Source: Owenia fusiformis
Taxonomy: Eukaryota; Annelida; Polychaeta; Sabellida; Oweniidae
Length of the DNA stretch: 64,000 bases
Direction: 5' to 3'
NCBI GenBank assembly: GCA_903813345.2
Contig: CAIIXF020000001.1
Location: 18,619,915-18,683,914, forward strand
The notes beneath the pieces were generated by a model. The model was not told the origin of the DNA. It worked only from the letters and a program-made list of their open reading frames with translations, and ran no database searches. This document shows, piece after piece, positions 25,401 through 40,400 of the stretch (position 1 is the first letter of the stretch; the number at the start of each line of letters is the position of its first letter). The translations under genes and the position numbers were made by a program.

Positions 25401-28400
25401 AAGATGCCAAATAAATAAGAGTTCATAGATTTTCCTTTGTACCTTTTTCCTGGCAACCTGAAGCTCCCATTCTGTTGTGAATGCACTGTCATCATCTGAT
25501 ATCATCTCTTCATTATCATCTTCATCATCATCGTCATCAACACTCATCTCATCCTAGAAGTCAGAAAAAATTAACAATAAAAAATAATGGTGTTATATTG
25601 CTCTAGTGAAATGAATTCTTGGCAGATTATGGTATTACTGTATATAACATAATTGCCACAGCACAGGGTAACGAATCCCACCGAACAAAAACTGTTTTGA
25701 TAAATGGCAGCCATCTTTAAAATTCCTTCTTGAACAGAGCTCCCTTGTCCCTAGGTCATCAGCATATAAATTTGAACCAAATCCATCCACAGGCACTGTT
25801 TTATGAAAAAATGGCAGCCATTTTAAAATTTGGTAGCCATTTTGAAAATGTATTTTGAGTGGAGCTCTCATGTCTTTAGGCATCAGCATATGAAATTTTA
25901 ACCAAATCCATCCACTGGTTTTTGAGTTATCAAAGATTACGTTCTGTTACGAAGACTGGGGCCATTTTGAAATTTAGCTGCCATCTTGATCAAATTCCTT
26001 CTCGATCAGAACTCATGTGTCCCTAGGTGTCAGCATATAAAATTTGAACTAAATCCATCAACTGGTACTTGAGTTATCAAGCATTACATTTTTACGATAA
26101 ATGGCTGCTATTTTGAAAATCAGTAGCCATCTTAAAAATCTCTTCTTCAGCAAAGCTCACCAGCATATAAAATTTGAATTAAATCTGTCAACTAGTATTT
26201 GAGTTATCCAAGATTAATTTTTTACGAAAAATGATGGCCATTTTGAATTGAGCGACCATATTGAAAATTCATTAATAATCTCATTAAATAATAGAGTAAT
26301 GTGGTTGATTGTGATTGTCAGTTTCATTTTTAAAGCTAAAAGTAAACTTTGTGGTAAGGTTTCACGTCAAAAAGTCGGTACAGTACACAATTTCAAAATA
26401 AATTAGCTCCCATTAGATGACATATCTTCAATATAAAATTAGTATCTATTCATTGCATTTAATAACTACTAAAATACAATATTTCATCTTCAGTCAATGT
26501 CAGGCACCATGCTGTATTTTACTATCTTAAGTGCTATTAGGAATCCCTAGACATTAATGTAAATTTATCACTGTTCCATATATTCAAATTTGCTTTTACC
26601 TCTCATCTTATCTAATATTTCATTGTAATCACGAGTTAGAGCAGCTTAGTCCATAGCTGCTATGGATGGGACGTTACCGGAAACTGCACTGTTCCATGGT
26701 ACTTAGCTAAGGAAGCACTTTTGGAATGGGACATGAGATGTCAATTTCAGTATGTTTCCCCAAATTGGGACATGAGGTGTCAATTTCAGTTTGTTTTCCC
26801 CAAATTAGGACATGAGATGTCAATTTCAGTATGTTTCCCCAAATTGGGACATGAGGTGTCAATTTCAGTTTGTTTTCCCCAAATTAGGACATGAGATGTC
26901 AATTTCAGTATGTTTCCCCAAATTGGGACATGAGGTGTCAATTTCAGTTTGTTTTCCCCAAATTAGGACATGAGGTGTCAATTTCAGTATGTTTCCCCAA
27001 ATTGGGACATGATGTGTCAATTTCAGTTTGTTTTCCCCAAATTAGGACATGAGATGTCAATTTCAGTATGTTTCCCCAAATTGGGACATGAGGTGTCAAT
27101 TTCAGTTTGTTTTCCCCAAATTAGGACATGAGATGTCAATTTCAGTATGTTTCCCCAAATTGGGACATGAGGTGTCAATTTCAGTTTGTTTTACCCAAAT
27201 TAGGACATGAGGTGTCAATTTCAGTATGTTTCCCCAAATTAGGACATGAGATGTCAATTTCAGTATGTTTCCCCAAATTGGGACATGAGGTGTCAATTTC
27301 ACTTTGTTTTCCCCAAATTAGGACATGAGGTGTCAATTTCAGTATGTTTGCCCAAATTAGGAGATGAGGTGTCAATTTCAGTATGTTTCCCCAAATTAGG
27401 ACATGAGGTGTCAATTTCAGTATGTTTCCTCAAATTAGGACATGGGGTGTCAATTTCAGTATGTTTCCCCAAATTAGGACATGAGGTGTCCATTTCAGTA
27501 TGTTCCCCAAATTGACCTTTTGCGATCAGAATTCAGGAATTTTGTTTATGGATACTGTTGTCATGTATTTCGTCTTATTGGTGTGACGTCATATAGAAAT
27601 GATATTAGACATGATGGAATCACGAAATGGCGGACACTTGGCAGTTTTGAGCTAAAAATATTGTAGTTTCTTTTATGAAAACCATGAGTCGGATATTTAC
27701 CAGTTAAGCCACATTGACTAGATCATGATTATTTCTATATATGTGCGAAGTTTGGGTGAAATTCATACTAAACATCGATGCCTATTAGCGCCCCCCGTTT
27801 TTGTCAAAATCGGGGGGCGCTTAACCGCTATCTAAATCATGTCTGTAAGATCTTAGACTTGGTATGTGCTTAGCATGAATGTTGATCTAGTCAAATAAAG
27901 CGCTTTCATGAAAAATGAATCAATAAAGCACGAAATATAGAAGATAATCTCTCAAAATCAAACATCTAGAGCTAGGTGACCTAATTGTGACGTCACTACA
28001 AGATAGAATCCATTCGGTGATCGCAAATCATCAATTAGGACATGAGGTGTCAATTTCAGTATGTTTCCCCAAATTAGAACTAAGACATGCCGATTCCATC
28101 CAAAATTCAGAAAAAACTTCAGTATGGAGTATATTCCAAATTATCTAATATACACTAATAATAGAAAAAAATACATGACTTGTTGTACTTATTGTTCCAC
28201 TATTTGAGTAAATACCATTCTATTCTGAAAATGTTTAGTTTCAAAGCCCCATACCAACGTTTTTTTGTCCATCCCAATACTTGCAAAGGCATAATGTATG
28301 TAAGTTTCAAAGTATTAAAACTTCTAATAAAATCACCCTCCTGATGTGAAAAATGCCAGCCCATGGTATGGTATTCCCTTAATACATATTAATAACAACA

Positions 28401-31400
28401 CTAATGAATATATATGTAAATTACCTCAGATTGTCCAGTATTATTCTGATGGCTGTCGTTGATATACAATGAAGATGCCCTGAAAAATATAAACATTGCC
28501 ACATCAGTACCTCACTTACTTAAGATATATACCATCTCTGAAAAGGTGAAAACTACATTCGAACAGAGTGAAAGCATTTTTGATTTTGATTTTTTTGTTT
28601 AATATCAGTTGCTCAACTAATATGATATATAAATGTATATAAGATAAACATGCCCTTTTTATTTTATTTATATAATGAATCTATTTTCAAATTGTTTCTG
28701 CAACAAAATTCTCTTGAAATTCCTGACTTCTATCTAAGATCAAGAGCAAGGCCCTACTGGCCTAATATCAAATAAGTTAACATGGAAAGAAAGAGCTTTT
28801 TTACTCCTTTACTCCTATATCAGTGATCTCCACAGCATTAAAGCAAGTAGGCTAAGCACCCACATGAGATTTGAAAACAGGCTTGAATCCACCTCAAAAT
28901 CTATTTGCACCCACTTGAAAATGAGAAAAATAATGACAAATTGGCATATTTTGACCAATTTTGGTCTGACTTGTGAAAATGAGAATAAGAAATTCTTTGG
29001 AGAACACTGTATATGATAGTTGTTCCTAAAAGAGTGATTAAAACATTTTCCATCTAACTAACGTTTGATCTATGGATGCAATTGCATCGTTGATAGCTGA
29101 GCTCCTGCAGTGATGCCAGATTAACAGAGGAACAAATGGGATTTTAATCAATTTTATCTGTTTCAATTAATTAAATCAGAGAACATTGCGACTAATAAAT
29201 TACTATCATTAAAGTATTTATTAATTCATTAATCTTTTTTGACATTCAATTATATTTTTCAATTATCTATAGATCTTATAGATACCATCAAATGCACACT
29301 GCATTTGTAAGTGTTTTACAAACATTTGTAAATGAAATCATTCAAGATTTGGAGAACACACTTTCAGGAATTCCTGGGTGTAGGAAAAATTATGAAATAA
29401 AATTTCAGAACCATGGGGAAAAAAGATTTGGAGAACAGTGACTGGCAAACTCAAACCTATAAATATAAACCCCTGTCATTAAGATACATTCACAGAAAGC
29501 TAAACTAAGGAGGATTGGCTCCAAAAATGCAACATCGATATTTTAGCCCTATATGATGTTATGGCCTTGACCTTATTTTTTCACTTCAAAATTTGAATCG
29601 CGAGTTTTGGCCTTATTTCTAAACAAAAAATTCAAAACACATGAGAAGTGATTAAGATATTAGTTCAAATCTTTTGGATCGCTGATTTTGAATTTATAGT
29701 CAGTTATAATATCAGAAAATAACGACATTGTCAATGTTGTCATCGATCGAGGTCAAGGTCAAGTATCGAGCTGGAGCCCTGGGAGCCAATCCTCCTTGAA
29801 GCTAAGCATGACATATCACATTCTGACCAATCAGAAAACAGTTTGGCCTTTCTCTGTTTTACATCAGATGAATAGTTTATAAAGGTAACCTTTTATGAGG
29901 GAACAAATTAGAACAGTGTGAATATCCCAATGATTAGCAATGTAAGTACTTATGCAAGTCAAAATGTTGATCAAGTAAAATCCTTGCAAAATGATTTCTG
30001 GATGAATGTCATTCTTTTGAATGATACTGTTCCAAATCCTTTATGTGTGAAAAGTATTTAAGAATTTATGGGTGATTTCATGTACTGATTTCTTCCATGC
30101 TAGCATTTGAGCTTGGGCTGTTATCCTTGTTAAAAGTCAAGAAACTCATGCTTAAAATCTAAACTTAAACAATGCCACCTCATTTCAGATGTGATGAGTA
30201 CCAGTATACACCCCAGACAAAATCCTACAAGAAGGGTTTACATAAATGGCAGCCATTCGGGGAACAATTTCAAAACTTGACAAAAACAGCCTACATATCG
30301 ATAGTTTCAAAAAAGTATCATTTGCATAGGATCAACAAACAAGCAAATAGTATATATTCTGAAAAATAATTGAAATGCACTATCTGTCAAGAAGTGTTCA
30401 ATTATTGCCTCGACATTTCACTCAAGGATAGGAAGTGAAAGATCAAACGACATATATACTGAATAATGCTTCAATATATCCTATCTTAATCTTATTCATT
30501 CATTTGCGTGGATAATAAAGTAGCACTCCCCCACCCCCGAGCTTTATCGATTTAACTTGACAGCTTAGACATCATATGAATCTAATTCATTTAGAAGATA
30601 TTTATTTGAGATACGTGTGAAATAGTGTATTAATGCAACCATTGCGCCTCATTAGTCTGATAGTTCAATGTGACAATCGGCTGCTAAAGCTATCTATCCA
30701 TAGATGTTGAGAATATAGAGACGTAATTATTCCCACCTTGGTTATATTATCTCAGTAGTGTCTAATGATAAATAGATGTTTTAGGTTTTACATTGAACGT
30801 CTGGGACCAGAATTTCTCAATTTGTATCAAGTTTATTTATGAACTCAAAATTAAATTGGATGAGTAATTTTCCTGTCTATAAAATTAATTTGAGTTGATG
30901 TTAAGACTCAATCCCTCTCGGCCCTATCCAGCAAAATCACCTCCTGTAGCCCCTACCCTTGGCCTGATCAAGCAAACGCCTCATCCCTGGCCCTATCTAG
31001 CAAAATCTCCTCCTCTAGCCCATATGCTTGGCCTGGTCAAGCAAAACCCACAGCCCTATTTAGCAAAATCACATCCTTTAGCCACTACCCTTGGCCTGTC
31101 AAGCAAAACCCATAGCCCTATTTAGCAAAATCACCTCCTTTAGCCACTACCCTTGGCCTGTCAAGCAAAACCCACAGCCCTATCTAGCAAAATCTCCTCC
31201 TCTAGCCCATATCCTTGGCCTGGTCAAAACCCAAAGCCCTATTTTGCAAAATCACCTCATCTAGTCACTACCCTTGGCCTGGTCAAGCAAACCCTCAACC
31301 CTATCTAGCAAATTCCACTTCTCTAGTCACTTCCCTTGACCTAGTCAAGCAAATAACCTCTCAGCCCTATCTAGCAAAATCTCCTCATCTAGTCACTACC

Positions 31401-34400
31401 CTTGGCCTGGTCATGCAAACCCCTCAACCCTATCCCGCAAAATCTCCTCTAGTGCCTACCCTTGGCCAGGTCAAGTAAAACCCAAAGCCTTATCTAGCAA
31501 ATATCCCCTTCTCTGGTCCTTATCCTTGGTATGGCCAAGCAAACCCCTCAGCCCTATCTAGCAAATTCCCCTTCTCAGTTACTATCTCGCAAAATCCCCT
31601 CCTCTAGCGCCTACCCTTGGCCTGGTCAAGTAAAACCCAAAGCCTTATCCAGCAAATATCCCCTCCTCCGGTCCTTATCCTTGGTCTGGCCAAGCAAACC
31701 CCTCAGCCCTACCTAGCAAATTAACCTCTCCTCACCACCCTTGGCCTAGTATCCCTCAGTCCAATCTTGCAAAATTGCCTCCTCAAACCCCTACCCTTGA
31801 CCTGGTCAAGCAAACCCCTCAGCCCTATACAGTGATAATAAAAACTCCTCTAGTCCCTACCTTTGACCTAGTCAAGCAAACCCATCAGCCCAATATAGCA
31901 AAATCCCCTCTTCAAGTCCTTACCCATGGCCTAGTCAAGCAAACCCCTCAGCCCTATCCAGTAAAAACCCTCCCCTAGTACCTACCCTTGGCCTAGTCAA
32001 GCAAACCACTCACCCCTATCTAGCAAACATCCCCTCTTCAAGTCCCTACCCTTGGCCTAGTCAAGCAAACCACTCACCCCTATCTAGCAAACATCCCCTC
32101 TTCAAGTCCCTACCCTTGGCCTAGTCAAGCAAACCACTCACCCCTATCTATCTTATAGCACTCAGTGACATATTAAGAATAAATGTCAATGGTACCTTAT
32201 TCTTCTTAAACATGATGTCACGTAAACTAGCTTTACAGCAATACAACTGCAATACAATATATTCTGACTTTGAGCTGAGAGAAAACCTAATTATTTTCTC
32301 ATGATATGACTCCCAGGCTACTTAATCATTGATATTATCACATGATGTATGTAACTCTTCAATCACATTGTGGATGCCCTGATGATTAATAGTAATAGAA
32401 GCAACCAAGACTAGACCAGAGTAGAGAGTAAGTTTCAATAAAAATTGTCACAATTGTACATTATTTATTTTTGTCCTCATTATTTTATGATTGTGGCTTT
32501 TTCAATGGTTTCTCATCTTATAAAAATTTGAGGAATTCCTGAAACAGTAAGCAAAGTCTCCCATCATAACAAGTGATGGCATGTTGATTAGTTGACCACA
32601 CTTCACATATACTGACTGGGGAGATGTTGTATGTTTGTTGCCTAGTAGAAAAGAACCTATGACAAACATCTTTCATCCCTTGGATACCAGACCATTTTTC
32701 TTTTTTTCCAGTTTTTGCCATTTTACTTCAGGTATATTAATATACATTAGTGTGGGTCAATCTGGATAATTTAGTAAAACTAACCTAATTTATGCAAATT
32801 AGATAGATTTTGCCAAAGTTAGAGCCATAAGGTTCAAGATCTTTAAAGATCCAAATATGGGCCTAAAATAACATGATATCTCTGAATGAAGGAGCTAAGT
32901 GGATGGCAACTTGAGCCTTGTGCACAGAAAATGAAACACATATGAAAATAATTTAATCATAACTTGTGAAAAGGTGTCAATTATAATTTTCCTTTCTGAA
33001 TGATTTTATTATTTCTTACAATCACAAACAGTAATAATAGTACTCTTTAACATTTCTCATTCTTGTCTCATTGTCTTATTTTTACATGCTGTTATTGAAA
33101 AAACCTGAAGTGTCACGAATCCCATTCATTGAATAATACGCTAGTTATTTTACTGTCAACAAATGAAATGTAATATTGATATGCAAGAGCAAGTGCCAAA
33201 GGAAAAAAGAACAAAGAGAATTACAAAACCTAGCAAGAAAAAAGAAACATCTAAGAGAGTAGTCATGATAAGGAAAACAAACCCCAATATCCCAAATTAT
33301 GATCAAACAAAAAAAATGTTTGGGCCTTCTTGGGGATGAAATGTGGACACCCCCCCCCCCCCCTTGATAGCTTCTGGATCCGCCAGTGAACATCGCCACG
33401 CCCCTCAATGTGCGAGGTGAACAAACAGCTTAATTACTGTACTTTATAAAGTTTAATTAAGCAGCTATAGTACACTTGGTACATAACCAATAGCTCTATG
33501 AACAGACCACTGAATTCATTCTTTGCTTTACTGAACCATATAATCCCTCCTTTCATTAAGAAGTAAATGCCTTAGTGCTACACGCTTTCATGTTTTTTAA
33601 ACTGTTAATAAATGGCAAACAACACTGCTGATCTGTTCTTATGGCAACTCTACATACAATTAATACATTATTCCATTAGATTAAATAGAAAAGGAACAAT
33701 GAAAGACTTAATGGTTATTCCCACAAAGATTACTCTACATTTCATATAATCTTCTGCCTTCACAATCTCTTCCATATGAGCTCCATGCTACAATCATTCA
33801 TTAAAAGGCCAATCACATTTCATATAATCTTCTGTCTTCATCATTTCTCCCTGTGAGCTCTTACCCTGCATGCAGAGTCTAGTAATAAACTACCCTCTGC
33901 CTAGCATAGACTATATTACAGTTTAGTAGCCCCCCCCCCCCCCCCACCAACCACCTTTCCCCATGACAGTCTGTGCCATAAATCATTTCAAACCTACAAT
34001 GTTGATCTTTTCTCAATCAAGCAGAGAGCTAGAAGGAACACATACTAAATGCGCGCTCATTAACTATGCAATGATATCAGAGGAAATGACCATATATAGA
34101 AAGTTGTCCATATTTCGAAGACGAACTCTGAATAGCTTGGCGTGTTCAGAGATTTATTGTAAACTGAAAGAGTGGAGTCGAAGCTCTCTTTTAAGAAGCG
34201 AAGTCGAACAAATCCAAAGGATAGTGAGCTCTACAATCATTCAATAAAAGGCCTTCCTTACAACATCTTTGACAACTTTGAATCTAAAAATAAGCGATAA
34301 GGACCACATTGTAGCATTATATGAAAAATAAAAACATGTACATTACCAAATTTTTGTATATTTTGCTTTTGTAGTTTTACTATCATATGCGTTGCCTCTA

Positions 34401-37400
34401 TCATTTTGATGTTATTTTCCAAAATTAACATGGCTGAAACTCCCTAAATTATAAAAGGCGATGGATTTACTGCACATTATTCCTAATTATCTGAAATATA
34501 TACGAAAGGGCGGGCATGTGTTTCTATTCTTCAATATACTGTTGCTATGAGGTCCTTTTATTGCTTATTTTAGATTCAAAGTTGTCAAGGAGATTATAAT
34601 GAAGACTAGTTAGTGTAATATATATTGTACAGCAAAACCTGTCAAATGTCCATGATCTCAATCTTTTTGTTAACTCATATGACAACATTTTAACAATTTA
34701 TTCAATGTCAAATATGACATCTGTACTAACAAAGCAAAAAATCAGAATTTAAAAGTTGTACTGACATCCCCAAAAAAGTCATTTCTACACAAAGGTCATC
34801 TTAAAAAATATAAAATTATTACTACTCCAAAATCCATTTTCCCCAACGAAAAGTACTTTGTACTTAGCAATTGTTATAATGATAAACTCCTTATTCCAGA
34901 AACATTCCTCTTACTAATCATACTGTATATTCTAACCCTGGGATACTTTGTGTCCTAGTTTTCCCCAAGCTTGTTCAAATAATATTCAGGCCATGTGCAT
35001 CCTGTTTCTCTCCATCAGAAAAGCCCTATTTATTAAAAGGTGCTAGTCAGTGCACGATTACCACAGTATTTTTTACTCATTTCTAACAATTCACACATAA
35101 TTTCACACTTCCTTTCTAAAAATGAGAACTATTTGATTTTGAAGCAGAGCCATAATGCTCAAAGCATTTTCTCAGATGGATTGCAGATATCCAGGACAGA
35201 GATGGAAGAACCAACCATGATGGTTAAATTATGATATGAATTATTAATGAGAAATATGAATCTGGGACAGTGTCTTGACATAAGTGGGGCAAACTGAAAT
35301 CCTTCCATTGACATTAATTTTATCATGTCTCCAATGTGATTAAAGTATCATTAATTCTAGGTGAAGGCTTTCATGTTGGTAGGTAATTACATTGGATTCA
35401 ATTTCAATGAGATTTTTGAGGTCACTGTGACTATTAGACAACATTGGTAAATAAAAAACTAAGGCAGTGTTTATTTCGTCAGTCATGATCCCATAAAATT
35501 TCAAATCCTAAGGTTAGTGACATCACACTTGACAGTGACCAAATCTCTGGTGTTAATTTTCCTAGAAATCAACTAAGCATTTTTGGATAGCTTGCATGCT
35601 CACAAAATGGCGATTAGCTAATTGCCTGCCATATTTCTGCGAATGCATGTTCATGCATATGATCATGACTCATGACCTTTGAACTCGGGGACATTGACTG
35701 AGAAATTGATGTTGTCTTTTCAGTTGAGATTTTATGACCATCTAATTGCTAAAATCCAACTCTGTTGTGAGAGAAGATCGCTAGACACTGATGATACTGA
35801 TGTAACAAAAGGCAAATAATGTTTTATGAAGTTGCGTCTGGTGAAACAGACATTGCTTAATATTCCCTTTGAGTTGCAATCATACCAAACAACAACAAAT
35901 AAATGAGTCCACCAATAATTTAAACAAGGCACAGACGTGAACAATATCGTACCTAAAACACAGCAGTGTGACAGTGAAGAATTTAGGACGGAAAATCCAA
36001 AATGGCCACCTTAAAATTTACCCAGAATGCCCAAAAACTAATCAGTTGTTAACTTTGATATGTAGAAACATCCCTGTAAATTTCAAATGAATCGTCAAAT
36101 GGTTTGGCTGGAAACCTGTAGACAAGTCTTGAAAGTGAAGATTTTTGGACGGAAAATCCAAAATGGCCACCTTAAATTTTACCCAGAATGCCAAAAAACT
36201 ATTCAGTTCTTAACTTTGATACGTAGAAACATCCCTGAAAATTTCAGATGAATCCGTCAAATGGTTTGGCTGGAAACCTGTAGACAAGTCTTGAAAGTGA
36301 AGATTTTAGGACGGAAAATCCAAAATGGCCACCTTAAGATTTACCCAGAATGCCCAAAAACTAATCAGTTCTTAACTTTGATACGTAGAAACATTCCTGA
36401 AAATTTCAGATGAATCCGTCAAATGGTTTGGCTGGAAACCTGTAGACAAGTCTTGAAAGTGAAGATTTTAGGACGGAAAATCCAAAATGGCTACCTTAAA
36501 ATTTACCCAGAATGCCCAAAAACTAATCACTTCTTAACTTTGATACGTAGAAACATTCCTGAAAATTTCAGATGAATCTGTCAAATGGTTTGGCTGGAAA
36601 CCTGTAGACAAGCTGAAAAGTGAGACGCCGACCGCCCGCCCGCCCGCCACCCGCCGCCCGCCCGTCAAGCTGACGACAATATCGTACCTTTATTAGGTAC
36701 GATAAAAACACACTATCAAATATGATTCTAATAAATGACATCACAATAACTAGAACAGCTGTTTGTCTGGTTTATAATAAGTATGTATGACCACTGAATT
36801 TCATAAATGCAAATACATGTTTTTCTGGTTTGTTTTTCATATTAGAATCGTAACAAAGACCTCTGTTCAATGATTTATGGCAAATATATGACCACATATC
36901 TTATTCTGGCCATTGCTAAAGACCTCAATCCCTACGCGATTTCAGTCTTTTAACAATGAACAGAATAAAATTTTCGGTGATTATTATTAGCGTGTCATAA
37001 ATCATTGAATCTCGGTCTTTATTCCTTAGAGACAATTCAATATAAATAATTACATGATAATATAATTAAATCATCATAAAAAATCACATATGATTAAATG
37101 ATATTGAAGACAGAATCTAGTACTATATGCTAGAACCTTTAGTGGAATATTTGGTATGCAAAACATTTCACAGAAAAGTGTTAGTAATAGGAAGAATGTG
37201 ATTAATGAAGACTAGACTCAGTCCCATGGGTATGTAGTGCTATGTTTTTAAGGGTATAGGTATGTATAGTAGGTCTTAAACTACTGTGACTGTGATATGA
37301 TCACAAATGTGGATATTTTGGGGGTAAATGGAAAGTCCTTTCTTGTACTGGGCTACAGTATCTAAATGTTCGTGAAAGTTTCTAATATTCCTATGCTGTA

Positions 37401-40400
37401 GAAATACCAAAAGACCCAGAATACTTTATGCCAAACTGGCTTATCTAATAAAAATCTTATACACTTTCTACCCTGATTACCCTCAAGCAGAGTCTAGTTA
37501 TAAACTACCCTCTGCCTAGTATCGACTAAATTACAGTTTAGCAGCCCTGCCCCATGACCAATGGCCGTGATAGCTCGGCTCATAAATCATTTTATACCAC
37601 ACACTGACCTATTCTCAACCAATCAGCCAGCTGGAAGGAACAAGTGCTAAATGCGTGCACAATAATTATGCAATAGCGTAACAGAAAATGACCATACTTA
37701 GAAAGTTGTCCGTATTTCGATGACGAACTCTGATTTGCTCGGTGAGTTCAGATATTTGTTGAAAACTGAAAAAGTAAAGACGAAGCTGTCTTTTGAGAAA
37801 TGAAGTCGAACATATGCGAAGGGTACATCCTGATCTATATAGGATCATAGTATTGTAGGATAAGATCAACCTCCCTCATTTAAAACTAAGCATGAGCTTA
37901 CATAAGAATACAAAATTGCTTTGCAGTTCAAATTGGCACTTTAGTGAGTGAGTTCCAATTAGCATCTGTCACACATGATAAACGACCTTTGCTAATCTGC
38001 CCTCTTGGTTCACTATGCTTCACTAGGTTCGCCAATCAAGGCAGATATGGATTAAAAGACATAATACTGCCAATTAAACAACATAGTGATCATGACCTCC
38101 AGAAGCGAAATTGCTTATTACATTAACAGTAACAATGCAATATTTTCTTTGAAGTTGTGTTTTTATCATACCACAAAAACATGATAATCTCCACATCAAC
38201 GAGCACAAACTGTGAATAAATATTCAGAATGATTCTTGCCATTTCAAAAATTATGACTAAATTGTGTCTATGATCAATCATAGAGGAATTGGATTGTGAG
38301 TCCCGAGACAGACTTTCTTTGCACTATACTATACTTCTGATACCTATCATAACTTTCAGTTTTCAGCAAGGGATATGCATGTGGCTTAAAAAGGATGGTC
38401 AAAGGAGTCAGGCCCATAGCCAGGAGGTGGGGTTTGGGTGGTTCGAGCCTATCCACCCCCTTCGCCAAAAATTCTTTCAAAATCATGCAGTTTTTCACCA
38501 TTCTGAGCACTTTTTCAGTGATTTTGGGCCAAAGTTGTCTAAAGTGAATCTATCCTTGGCCTAGTCAAGCAAACCCCTCAGCCCTATCCAGTAGAAATCT
38601 CCTTCTCTAGTCCCTACCCTTGGCCTAGTCAAACAAACCACTCACCCCTATCTATCTTATAGCACTCAGTGACATATTAAGAATAAATGTCAATGGTACC
38701 TTATTCTTCATAAACATGATGTCACGTAAACTAGCTTTACAGCAATACAACTGCAATACAATATATTCTGACTTTGAGCTGAGAGAAAACCTAATTATTT
38801 TCTCATGATATGACTCCCAGGCTACTTAATCATTGATATTATCACATGATGTATGTAACTCTTCAATCACATTGTGGCTGCCCTGATGATTAATAGTAAT
38901 AGAAGCAACCAAGACTAGACCAGAGTAGAGAGTAAGTTTCAATAAAAATTGTCACAATTGTACATTATTTATTTTTGTCCTTATTATTTTATGATTGTGG
39001 CTGTTTCAATGGTTTCTCATCTTATAAAAATTTGAGGAATTCCTGAAACAGTAAGCAAAGTCTCCCATCATAACAAGTGATGGCATGTTGATTAAGGTGA
39101 CCACACTTCACATATACTGACTGGGGAGATGTTGTATGTTTGTTGCCTAGTAGAAAAGAACCTATGACAACCATCTTTCATCCCTTGGATATCAGAGCAT
39201 TTTTCTTTTTTTCCAGTTTTTGCCATTTTACTACAGGTTTATTAATATACATTAGTGTGGGGTCCAATCTGGATAATTTAGTAAAACTAACCTAATTCAT
39301 GCAAATTAGATAGATTTTGCCAAAGTTAGAGCCATTTTGGGAAAAAGGTTCAAGATGTTTAAAGATCCAAATATGGGCCTACAATAACATGATATCTCTG
39401 AATAAAGGAGCTAAGTGGATGACACCTTGAGCCTTGTGCACAGAGAATGAAACATATGAGAATAATTTAATCATAACTTGTAACGAAAAGGTGTCAATTA
39501 TAATTTTCCTTTCTGAATGATTTTATTATTTCTTACAATCACAAACAGTAATAATAGTACTCTTTAACATTACTCATTCTTGTCTCATTGTCTTATTTTT
39601 ACATGCTGTTATTGAAAAAACCTGAAGTATCATGAATCCCATTCATTGAATAATACGCTAGTTATTTTACTGTCAACAAAAGAAATGTAATATATGATAT
39701 GCAAGAGCAAGTGCCAAAGGGGAAAAGAACAAAGAGAATTACAAAACCTAGCAAGAAAAAAGAAACATCTAAGAGAGTAGTCATGATAAGGAAAAAATCC
39801 CCAATAACCCAGATACTGATCAAACCAAAAAAAAATTTTTGGGCCTTTCTGGGGATGAAATGTGGACAACCCCCCCCCCCCCCCTTGATAGCTTCTGGAT
39901 CCGCCAGTGAACATCGCCACGCCCCTCAATATACGAGGTGAACAATAAAGTTTAATTAAGCAGCTATAGTACACTTGATACATAACCAATAGCTCTATGA
40001 ACAGACCACTGAATTCATTCTTAGCTTCACTGAGCCATATAATCCCTCCTTTCATTAAGAAGTAAATGCCTTAGTGCTACACGCTTTCATGTTTTTTAAA
40101 CTGTTAATAAATGACAAACAACACTGCTGATCTGTTCTTATGGCAACTCTACATACAATTAATACATTATTCCATTGGATTAAATAGAAAAGGAACAATG
40201 AAAGACTTAATGGTTATTCCCACAAAGATTACTCTACATTTCATATAATCTTCTGCCTTCACAATCTCTTCCATATGAGCTCCATGCTACAATTCATTAA
40301 AAGGCCAATCACATTTCATATAATCTTCTGCCTTCATCATTTCTCCCTGTGTGCTCTTACCCTGCATGCAGAGTCTAGTAATAAACTACCCTCTGCCTAG

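Larger units (their letters stand above)
31930..38553. repeat. Tandem segmental duplication, copy 1 (intron 3)
   Basis: From the minisatellite end (CTATCTATCTTATAGCACTC at 32,146) to the truncated hAT-like element. It matches 38,554-44,436 throughout with scattered differences. Copy 1 carries about 1 kb (35,720-36,747) that copy 2 lacks. It lies wholly within intron 3 of the UBC-like gene. Confidence 0.92.

Noticed and set aside
27102-27515. Several overlapping 60-90-codon frames on both strands
   Set aside because: By-product of a 39-bp tandem repeat, whose length is a multiple of three.
32518-32721. 67-codon minus frame in duplication copy 1
   Set aside because: Not maintained in the second copy (an indel changes it near 39,095), so there is no sign of selection on it.
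38430-38460. GGTTCGAGCC resembling a tRNA T-loop
   Set aside because: No anticodon arm or acceptor stem can be formed around it.
39630-40055. 141-codon minus-strand frame with poly-Gly
   Set aside because: The glycine run is a poly-C tract at the end of a hAT-like repeat; the equivalent frame in the first duplicate differs in length.
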